DNA of 64,000 nt, from the NCBI GenBank assembly GCA_017619585.1, contig JAFZSA010000031.1, forward strand, positions 73,671-137,670. Direction: 5' to 3'. Numbering within the stretch: position 1 is the first letter of the stretch; each line of letters starts with the position of its first letter. Shown here one piece after another: positions 1 to 6,280 of this stretch. The translations under genes were made by a program, and so were the position numbers. The stretch is from Bacteroidaceae bacterium (GTDB lineage Bacteria > Bacteroidota > Bacteroidia > Bacteroidales > Bacteroidaceae). The notes under the pieces were generated by a model. That model saw only the letters and a program-made list of their open reading frames with translations. It had not been told where the DNA came from and did not search any database.

Positions 1-819
1 AACCAGACTGTCGGCACTCTGAACGGTGTGGTTCAGATTGTTATACAGGGCAGGGTCTCTCATCAGCAAACCAAGTGAGCCTTCTGGACTCTGAATCTGG
101 TTCATCATTTGGTGAACGCTGCTGATGGTCATGTTCACACTGTCCATGGTAGCTCTCAGGTCCAGGTTGTTCAGATTGTCGGTCAGTGTAATTGCATTCT
201 GTCCTACCTTATTAAAGGTGCTTGTTAGCTGTGGTACATCATTTGCCAACAGTTTGTTCAACTCCTGTGTGCTTTTGTTCAGGTTCTCGGTAATCAGTTC
301 TGCATTCTGAATAATCAGAGGCAGATTGGGGTCTGAAGTCAGTTTGTTCAGAGTTGCTATCAGCGTATCTACGCGTGCTACTATCTGCTCAACCTGTGGC
401 ATCATGCTGGCAGCCTTAGCCATCATGCCCTGTGCGTCGGAACCGGGAATAGTATCTCCGGGTTGATATGCTTCTGTCAGGTTGGTGGTCAGCAGCATGT
501 TCAGGGTGCATCCGCCCAGCACAGCCTCGTCCAGTTTGGCGCTGCTGCCTTTGGGAATGCGCAGATCCTTGTTGGTGCTTATTTCCACCAATACGGTACC
601 AGGATGGTCATAGTCGTAGATGATGTCACTTACAACACCTACATTGTATCCGTCGGCATACACGTTGCTGCTCTTGCTGAGTCCCTTGGCATTACTGAAC
701 TGAATGTAGTATATGCTGGTAGAGGAGAACAGGTTCTTCCCCTTCAGAAAATTAATGCCTAAGAACAATACTACCAGAGCAATGACTCCTGTAATTCCGA
801 TTTTGACTTCTTTTTTCAT
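1..819 (-). CDS. MCE/MlaD-family lipid transport protein (C-terminus cut by window edge)
   Basis: An open frame of 273 codons runs from an ATG at 819 off the left edge, so the C-terminus is missing. The N-terminus (MKKEVKIGITGVIALVVLFL) is a short cytoplasmic stretch followed by one membrane anchor. An MCE domain follows, with the family pattern YYIQFSNAKGLSKSSNVYADG at roughly residues 37-57. After about residue 130 the sequence becomes a long helical region with repeated TLNKL/NLNNL patterns. MlaD-type proteins bind lipids in the periplasm and work with an MlaE permease and MlaF ATPase, neither of which is in this window. The gene starts 11 nt after the amidase stop, so the two are probably co-transcribed. 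Family is clear; the exact substrate is unknown. Confidence 0.88.
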   Translation of the reverse strand, partial: MKKEVKIGITGVIALVVLFLGINFLKGKNLFSSTSIYYIQFSNAKGLSKSSNVYADGYNVGVVSDIIYDYDHPGTVLVEISTNKDLRIPKGSSAKLDEAVLGGCTLNMLLTTNLTEAYQPGDTIPGSDAQGMMAKAASMMPQVEQIVARVDTLIATLNKLTSDPNLPLIIQNAELITENLNKSTQELNKLLANDVPQLTSTFNKVGQNAITLTDNLNNLDLRATMDSVNMTISSVHQMMNQIQSPEGSLGLLMRDPALYNNLNHTVQSADSLV

Positions 820-830
820 TTTGGTTTAGG

Positions 831-1577
831 TTATTTTTTGTATGCCACGAATGCGTTGTAAATGCTTTTTGCCAATGAAGCTATACCAGCGTTAGAGTTC
901 AGGTATTTCTCCTCTTCTGCATTGTTGATGTAGCCCAGCTCTACCAGTACGGCTGGCATGCTAGTACGGGCCAGTACCAATAGCCCGGCTTGGTGAACAC
1001 CTCTGTCAACCCTTCCTGCTGTTGCGTGGAACTGTTTCTGAATCTCTTTGGCAAAGTTGACGCTGGAGGCCATGTTCTGGTCGTGCATCAGTTCAAAGAT
1101 GATGTAGCTCTCGCTGCTCTTGGGGTCGAAGCCTTCATATTTTTGTTCGAAGTTGCTTTCCAGTGTGATGACCGTGTTCTCTCGCTTGGCAACCTCCAGG
1201 TTCTCTGCGGCTCTGTGCATACCCAGCGTATAGGTCTCCGTACCGCTGGTGGTAGTACCCTTTAGACCGGCAGCTGTACTGTTAGTATGTATGCTGATGA
1301 AGAGATCTGCCTTGGCACGGTTGGCAATCTGGGCACGTTCATGCAGCTCTACGAAGACGTCCGTCTTGCGAGTGTAAACCACCTTTGTTCCCGGCATATT
1401 CTGCTCTATCAGTCTGCCCAGTTCCTTGGCAACGGCAAGGTTAATGTTTTTCTCCTGGCTGGTGCGGCCTAAGGCGCCTGCGTCTTTGCCTCCATGGCCT
1501 GCATCTATAACAATAGTGTATGCCTGAGCATTGATGCTCAAGCATACACCCATTAGTATTGCGAGTATCTTTTTCAA
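831..1577 (-). CDS. N-acetylmuramoyl-L-alanine amidase (Amidase_3)
   Basis: This 248-residue secreted zinc amidase cleaves the bond between N-acetylmuramic acid and L-alanine in peptidoglycan. The signal peptide is residues 1-19, ending in NAQA. The zinc ligands and catalytic residues of Amidase_3 are present: H28 (DAGHGGKDAG), E42 (QEKNIN), H97 (FISIHTN) and E213 (VLVELGYINN). The start codon is TTG at 1577. An in-frame TAA lies two codons upstream, and the next ATG (codon 9) would remove the basic part of the signal peptide, so TTG is the most likely start. It has a good promoter of its own at 1597-1628. The catalytic domain is the whole mature protein; there is no regulatory or wall-binding extension. 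It precedes the MlaD-like gene by 11 nt. Confidence 0.92.
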   Translation of the reverse strand: MKKILAILMGVCLSINAQAYTIVIDAGHGGKDAGALGRTSQEKNINLAVAKELGRLIEQNMPGTKVVYTRKTDVFVELHERAQIANRAKADLFISIHTNSTAAGLKGTTTSGTETYTLGMHRAAENLEVAKRENTVITLESNFEQKYEGFDPKSSESYIIFELMHDQNMASSVNFAKEIQKQFHATAGRVDRGVHQAGLLVLARTSMPAVLVELGYINNAEEEKYLNSNAGIASLAKSIYNAFVAYKK

Positions 1578-1596
1578 CTTTTACTTAATTTTTGTG

Positions 1597-1628
1597 CAAA
1601 AGTAAGCAAAATCTCTAAAATACCCAAA
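1597..1628 (-). promoter_or_regulatory. Bacteroidetes-type promoter of the amidase-MlaD operon
   Basis: Read on the minus strand there is a -7 box TACTTTTG (1604-1597) and a -33 box TTTG (1628-1625) separated by 20 nt. This fits the Bacteroidetes consensus TTTG-N19/20-TAnnTTTG. Transcription should start near 1590, just upstream of the TTG start at 1577. Confidence 0.65.
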
Positions 1629-1654
1629 TGATTTATAAAAAAGCTAGCTTTTTT

Positions 1655-3694
1655 CTATATCTTCCACCTTGCTCCTGCCATTATCCAAGCACCTGGCTGG
1701 GGGACGTTACCCAGGTCGTAATACTTGTTGTTGGTAATGTTTGTCCCTTGTACAAACAGGTTGTAGCGCGGGGCAGTCCATTGTAGCTTCAGGTCTAGTG
1801 TAGCATAGGTGCTGTAGCCTACCAACTCTCCGTTACTGATGTAGTTGCCCATTCTGTCTTGCAGGCGGACGCTCCAGGTGGCAGCCAGGCGTTTCCAGAC
1901 TTTATGGTTCAGAGAGGCCACGAACTTGTTCCTCAGATACTCCATGGCATAATTGCTTTTGTAGATATCTGTGTCATCGTTCCTCTTCTGGTAGATATGT
2001 GTGTAACCCAATGTCAGGTTCTTAACCCATGCGTCATGGCCGGTAATCTGGTCGAAGTTGAAACGGCCCTCTACCTGCACGCCCATATTGTCCAACTGGA
2101 AGGCAGCGCTGTGGTATGTGTCGTCAGGGGTGTACATCACCCAGTCTATCATGTTGTTTCCACGATGGTAAAAGGCACGTGCCGTGGCAGCATAGCCATT
2201 TTTGTGGAACTGGCTCCCCAACTGTACGGAGTGGTTGTTCTCAGGCTTCAGCCCCTTGTTGCCCTCCAATGTTACACTCTTGTAGTAGAGGTCGGTGAAG
2301 GTGGGCAGGCGGAACCCTTTGTTATACGAAAAGAACACCTTCCAGCAGGTGTTGGGACGGTAGGCAATGTCCACACCAGGGTAGAAACGGAACTTATGGT
2401 CAACGCATGTAGTCATGCTGGCCAGCAGACCTGCAGAGAAGGTCCAATGTTCCAAAAGAATATTGTGCTCCAAGTTGAAGGATACCGTTGTGCGGTCGTC
2501 CTGCTTGGTATAGAAGATGTCGTCTTCGCCTCTTACGGCAACGTATTGCTCGGGCTTCAGCTCTTGTCCAAGGTTGGTGCTCAGGATGCCCTCGTGTCTC
2601 ATTTCTGCATTTAGGGCTGTCTTGCCGCCAATCCAATGGAAGTAGCCTCCGGCTTTTATTCCATAGACGTCTGCCTGGTGGAAGTTCTCGCCAAAGCGTT
2701 CGTCTCGTTTCAGTTCGAAGTTATCGTACGTGCGGTTCCAGTAAATCTGTGGAGTGAAGTGGAACTTACCCTTGGTCTCAGCGCCTACCGATAGGAGGTA
2801 ACGCTCGTTTCTTTCAAACTGGTTGGGGTATGCGGCGCTGTAGAAGGTGTTGGCCCCGTAGGCTTTCTTGGAGAAGCCGAACTGCCAGTTCAGACTCAGC
2901 TGGTTGTTGCTGAAGTCGCCTTGGTAGTAGAGTTGACCTTTCTTCCAGTCGCTGTTCTTTGTCCCTCCGTCGCTTCTGCCTCCTCCACCGCTGATGCGGT
3001 TGTTGATACCTTTGATGCTGAAGCCGAGTCTTGCGTCTGCTTCAATTGTACCAAAGCTACCGCCCTGAATGCCAGCCTCTGCGGTTTTGCCTTCGTTGTG
3101 CCTGGTGACGATGTTGATGGCTCCTCCAAAGCTTTGTCCACCGTAAACACGACTGGCAGCACCTTCCAGTACCTCGATGCGCTCAATGTCGCTGACGTTT
3201 ACGGGGAAGTCTGCAGTAAGATGACCTGTTTGAGGATTGCTGATGTTGACACCGTTCAGAAGGACCGTTATTTGGTCAAAGATGCCACCGTCAATGCTGA
3301 TGTCCGTTTGAATACCAAAGCCACCGCGTTGTCGGACGTCGACGCCTGTAGCTAACTTAAATAGATCGTTGATACTTTGTACCCCCGCCTGTTCAATGTC
3401 CTGGCGATTGAGTACACTCACAATTCGTGCCGACTGCAATTGCGTCAGCGGTGCCATGGTGCCGATTACGGTCACCTCGCTCATCTCCTTTTCGTCTTTT
3501 GCTTCCTCTGTTTCGGGGTTCATCATGCAGCGTGTGCTTGCCATTGCCTCGGCTTGGGCTGCAACACCCAGTGTGGCAACGCTAAGCACGCCAATGCGTA
3601 CTTCCCGTCTCAGACTTGCAAAAGCGCAATAGCCCTTGTTGGCAAACTGCTTCCAAGTGATGGCTTTTGGCTTTCTTGTCTGTTTGTTGTACAT
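1655..3694 (-). CDS. TonB-dependent outer-membrane receptor with extended leader
   Basis: This 679-residue receptor has a plug domain at about residues 80-190 (INDLFKLATGVDVRQRGGFG, VLLNGVNISNPQTG, IERIEVLEGAASRVYGGQSF) and then a beta-barrel ending in the aromatic-rich AGARWKI. The barrel has no CarboxypepD_reg domain, so it is a small-ligand receptor (corrinoid, siderophore or metal) rather than a SusC. The leader is unusual: about 50 residues long, with the conserved-looking stretch YCAFASLRREVRIGVLSVAT before the cleavage region. I have seen similar long leaders in other Bacteroidales TonB receptors, some near cobalamin genes, but the substrate cannot be read from sequence. No promoter is obvious upstream. 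It follows asnA by 101 nt of hairpin repeats and may be read through from it. Confidence 0.85.
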   Translation of the reverse strand: MYNKQTRKPKAITWKQFANKGYCAFASLRREVRIGVLSVATLGVAAQAEAMASTRCMMNPETEEAKDEKEMSEVTVIGTMAPLTQLQSARIVSVLNRQDIEQAGVQSINDLFKLATGVDVRQRGGFGIQTDISIDGGIFDQITVLLNGVNISNPQTGHLTADFPVNVSDIERIEVLEGAASRVYGGQSFGGAINIVTRHNEGKTAEAGIQGGSFGTIEADARLGFSIKGINNRISGGGGRSDGGTKNSDWKKGQLYYQGDFSNNQLSLNWQFGFSKKAYGANTFYSAAYPNQFERNERYLLSVGAETKGKFHFTPQIYWNRTYDNFELKRDERFGENFHQADVYGIKAGGYFHWIGGKTALNAEMRHEGILSTNLGQELKPEQYVAVRGEDDIFYTKQDDRTTVSFNLEHNILLEHWTFSAGLLASMTTCVDHKFRFYPGVDIAYRPNTCWKVFFSYNKGFRLPTFTDLYYKSVTLEGNKGLKPENNHSVQLGSQFHKNGYAATARAFYHRGNNMIDWVMYTPDDTYHSAAFQLDNMGVQVEGRFNFDQITGHDAWVKNLTLGYTHIYQKRNDDTDIYKSNYAMEYLRNKFVASLNHKVWKRLAATWSVRLQDRMGNYISNGELVGYSTYATLDLKLQWTAPRYNLFVQGTNITNNKYYDLGNVPQPGAWIMAGARWKI

Positions 3695-3768
3695 TTTGTT
3701 ATTAATTTGATTATAATAAGGACCTTAAAGTCCCTAAGGACCCTAAGGCCTTTTTCTCTAACCGGTAA

Positions 3769-3798
3769 TTCCCCCTAAAGGGGGCTAGGGGGTCTTTA
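3769..3798 (+). repeat. GC-rich palindromic repeat, family member
   Basis: A short hairpin (CCCCCTAAAGGGGG) is followed by CTAGGGGGTCTTTA. The same layout recurs near 8438, 12573 (inverted), 14314 (inverted) and 33310, and in degenerate form at 55905 and 63531. It overlaps the asnA stop codon (3796-3798). Just upstream, 3718-3750 holds another run of short inverted pieces (AAGGACC, GGTCC-like, AAGGCCTT). Confidence 0.7.
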
Positions 3799-4833
3799 AA
3801 TCAGCGTCATTCCTGCTTCCTTGCACTCTTGGCGCATGGTGTCGGGCCAGATGCTAGATTGTGTTTCGCCAATGTGTGCCTTGTGCAGCAGAATCATACA
3901 CAAACGACTTTGGCCGATACCGCCTCCAATGCTGAGGGGTAGGGTGTCGCTCAACAGGCGCTGGTGGAAGTACAGTTTCTTGCGCTCTTCCTTATTCTGA
4001 ATCTTCAACTGGCGCTCCAAAGCCTCCTTGTCAACACGGATGCCCATGCTGCTCAACTCTATGCTACGTTCCAGGATAGGATACCAAATCAGCAAGTCGC
4101 CGTTCAGGCCCAGGAAGCCGTCCTCGTTGGGTGTGCTCCAGTCGTCGTAGTCAGGGGCGCGCAGGTCGTGCTCCTTACCGTCGCTCAACTTACCGCCGAT
4201 ACCCATGATGAAGACAGCACCATACTTCTTGCAAATCAGGTCCTCGCGTTCCTTGGCGGTCTTACCAGGGTACATCTTAGCCAGCTCTTCGCTGTGGATG
4301 AAGAAGACCTCTTCGGGTAGAAAATGCTTCAGCTGTGGGTAAGTCTCGCAGATAAAGAACTCGGTGCGTAGGATGGCGCTATAGATCTTGTTTACAATCT
4401 TCTTGAGGAAAGCAACGTTGCGGTCTTCCTCTGTTATCACGCGCTCCCAGTCCCACTGGTCAACATACAAGCTGTGGATGTTGTCCATCTCCTCGTCCGA
4501 GCGGATGGCATTCATATCTGTAACAATACCGAAGCCAGGTTCTATGTTGTATTCCGCCAGTGTTACTCTCTTCCATTTTGCCAAAGAGTGTACTACCTCT
4601 GCCGTTGCCTCGTTCATATCCTTGATGGGGAAGCTGACAGGGCGCTCTACGCCGTTCAAGTCGTCGTTCAGACCTAATCCTCTTAGAACAAAGAGAGGAG
4701 CGGTTACACGGCGTAGTCTCAGTTCGGTGCTAAGGCTGTTCAGAAAGAAGTCCTTGATCTTCTTTATGGCCAACTCTGTCTGCTTCAAATCCAGCAGGGC
4801 TTTGTAGTTTGTTGGCTTCAGTAATTTGCTCAT
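3796..4833 (-). CDS. asnA: Aspartate--ammonia ligase AsnA
   Basis: AsnA makes asparagine from aspartate, ammonia and ATP in the cytoplasm. At 345 residues it is close to the usual family length of about 330-345. It is recognisable along its full length: the N-terminal TELAIKKIKDFF region, RVTAPLFVLRGLGLND, the conserved ERPVSFPIKD and the C-terminal LPLSIGGGIGQSRLCMILL motif of the class II synthetase-like fold. It stands alone with its own -7 box at 4873-4880. The downstream gene on the same strand is the TonB receptor. The stop codon lies inside a GC-rich palindromic repeat. Confidence 0.97.
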   Translation of the reverse strand: MSKLLKPTNYKALLDLKQTELAIKKIKDFFLNSLSTELRLRRVTAPLFVLRGLGLNDDLNGVERPVSFPIKDMNEATAEVVHSLAKWKRVTLAEYNIEPGFGIVTDMNAIRSDEEMDNIHSLYVDQWDWERVITEEDRNVAFLKKIVNKIYSAILRTEFFICETYPQLKHFLPEEVFFIHSEELAKMYPGKTAKEREDLICKKYGAVFIMGIGGKLSDGKEHDLRAPDYDDWSTPNEDGFLGLNGDLLIWYPILERSIELSSMGIRVDKEALERQLKIQNKEERKKLYFHQRLLSDTLPLSIGGGIGQSRLCMILLHKAHIGETQSSIWPDTMRQECKEAGMTLI

Positions 4834-4872
4834 TTTTCTAGCGTATTTTATATTTTTGTGTCAAAATTGGTG

Positions 4873-4880
4873 CAAAGATA
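4873..4880 (-). promoter_or_regulatory. -7 promoter box for asnA
   Basis: The minus strand reads TATCTTTG, a match to TAnnTTTG, about 40 nt upstream of the asnA ATG. I did not find a good TTTG box at the expected -33 distance. Confidence 0.5.
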
Positions 4881-5115
4881 CATAAAATTCTCTCATTATG
4901 ACATATGAATGGCAAATTTTATTTGTTTTTTTGTCAATCTTGATGTCTTGGCGTACTTGTTGCTGATGTTGTATCATACAAAAAATAAAAAAGAAAAACA
5001 AGATTTCCCCCTGCACCACTATTCAAATAAAAGAAAAAAAACAAAAAAGAAATAGAAAGATGTTTCCGAAAAATTGTGATAAAAACAGCTGATGACAAGA
5101 GGGTTGTTTCGCAGA

Positions 5116-5190
5116 GAGCAATATGCCGTTTCTCTATGAGCAATATGCCGTTTCTCTATGAGTGATATGCCGTTTCTCTTATAGAGAAAG
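5116..5190. repeat. 22-bp tandem repeat (about 3 copies) ending in a hairpin
   Basis: The unit GAGCAATATGCCGTTTCTCTAT occurs at 5116-5137 and 5138-5159, with a degenerate third copy from 5160. The third copy runs into a perfect 7-bp hairpin: TTTCTCT at 5173-5179, loop TAT, AGAGAAA at 5183-5189. It lies in the 642-bp gap between asnA and the cobalamin operon, about 100 nt upstream of the operon promoter. The rest of 4881-5288 is AT-rich and shows nothing else I can name. Confidence 0.75.
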
Positions 5191-5288
5191 GCTGTGTCTC
5201 TGTGAAAACACTTTAGCATGGTAGGGCATGGTGTTTTATATAACCTTGACATTTTTTTCCTTGTCAGACAAAAAATCAGAAGAAACAA

Positions 5289-5320
5289 TTTGGCACTTCC
5301 GTTAAAATATCTTATATTTG
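5289..5320 (+). promoter_or_regulatory. Promoter of the cobalamin uptake operon
   Basis: TTTG at 5289-5292, a 20-nt spacer, and TATATTTG at 5313-5320 match the Bacteroidetes consensus exactly. Transcription should start near 5326, so the whole riboswitch lies in the leader. Confidence 0.8.
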
Positions 5321-5325
5321 CAGCA

Positions 5326-5452
5326 CTTTTATGGCAGAGGAATACCAGTGAGAGTCTGGAACTGTCCCGCAACTGTATGTCCGGAAGGATAAGTCAGAGT
5401 ATCTGTCACAAGAGCCTCTAAAAATGGGGAATAACGCGAGGACGTAAATTAG
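5326..5452 (+). promoter_or_regulatory. Cobalamin riboswitch
   Basis: The leader has the conserved cobalamin aptamer pieces in order: ACCAGTGAGAGTCTGGAACT (5344-5363), GTCCCGCAACTGTA (5364-5377), and a B12 box AGTCAGAGTATCTGTC at 5392-5407. Next comes the GGGGAATAACGCGAGGACGT region typical of Bacteroidetes versions, probably the kissing-loop and expression-platform end. The first gene starts at 5476 behind an AAGGAAAG ribosome site. In this phylum such switches usually block translation when cobalamin is bound; I cannot decide here between translational and transcriptional control. It predicts that the downstream operon is a corrinoid importer, which the genes confirm. Confidence 0.9.
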
Positions 5453-5475
5453 AACTAACAAAAATATAAGGAAAG

Positions 5476-6237
5476 ATGAAAAAACTTGTTTTTTTTGCAG
5501 GCTTGCTCTGTGCAGGAATGGCTTTTACTGCATGTGAAAGTAATGATTCTGACTTCAACCCCAGTACTGAAAGCGAGGCCGTTCAGACGGTAACTTTCGA
5601 GGGTTCTTATTGGAATGAATTGATAGATGCTCCACAGTACTATGGATCTTTGCTTTACGGTCCTGACGCCAAGAACTATTATTGGTGTGACGAGGCTACT
5701 CAGCTGTGTGGTTATATGTCCAATGCTTGGGGCGGTGCGTATGGCTTTTCAGAAGGCGGCTCTGCCATCAGTAATTATATCGACGAGAATACAGACGAAC
5801 CCAGAAGCTTTGATATTCAGTTAGCCGTTCCCGTTAAAAACGGAAGTAATAACTTTGTGGTTGTGTACTGTAATGCTGGCATGAAGTTTGCTGATAATAA
5901 GGCTCGCGTCATTAAGTCAATGGATATCATCGGCACCACTTATTTCCTGTCTGTTGCTAAAAACGGTGATGGTAACAATTATGCTAAGGCGCTGACATCA
6001 GTTGGCGATTTCTGTAATGTTGAGATTACTGGTTACAAGGACCAGCAGGTTACAGGTACGTTGGAGGTTGCTTTGGCTAAAGATGGTGGTTTCCTTGACA
6101 AGTGGTATACTACTGACATGACTACCCTGGGTGCTGTAGATAGCCTGAGTTTCACCATGAATGGTAGTGATCAGGGTGCTTATGGTTTGAATACTCCTGC
6201 TTACTTTGCCATTGATAACGTTGTGGTTAAGAAGTAA
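5476..6237 (+). CDS. DUF4465 lipoprotein, first gene of the cobalamin operon
   Basis: A 253-residue lipoprotein: signal sequence, lipobox ending at C20 (AFTAC), then acidic residues (ESNDSD), consistent with surface export. The mature part resembles DUF4465: TVTFEGSYWNELIDAPQYYG near the start, YYWCDEATQLCGY, the NAWGGAYGFSEGGSAISNY block and the late AYFAIDNVVVKK strand. It is the gene directly after the cobalamin riboswitch, so it is probably a corrinoid capture or accessory protein at the cell surface. Other small lipoproteins in Bacteroides btu loci bind vitamin B12 directly (for example BtuH), but I cannot show that this one is the same family. Function inferred from position. Confidence 0.8.
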   Translation: MKKLVFFAGLLCAGMAFTACESNDSDFNPSTESEAVQTVTFEGSYWNELIDAPQYYGSLLYGPDAKNYYWCDEATQLCGYMSNAWGGAYGFSEGGSAISNYIDENTDEPRSFDIQLAVPVKNGSNNFVVVYCNAGMKFADNKARVIKSMDIIGTTYFLSVAKNGDGNNYAKALTSVGDFCNVEITGYKDQQVTGTLEVALAKDGGFLDKWYTTDMTTLGAVDSLSFTMNGSDQGAYGLNTPAYFAIDNVVVKK

Positions 6238-6280
6238 GAAGACTTCCTCATAGTCTTCCCTTCATGGGCCACGGCTTTAA

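Noticed and set aside
1859..2614. 251-codon plus-strand open frame
   Set aside because: Fully antisense to the TonB receptor with no start signal or family motif; a shadow of GC-biased codon use.
3695..3795. Second cobalamin riboswitch before the TonB receptor at 1655
   Set aside because: The 101-nt gap has no B12 box and is filled by hairpin repeats.
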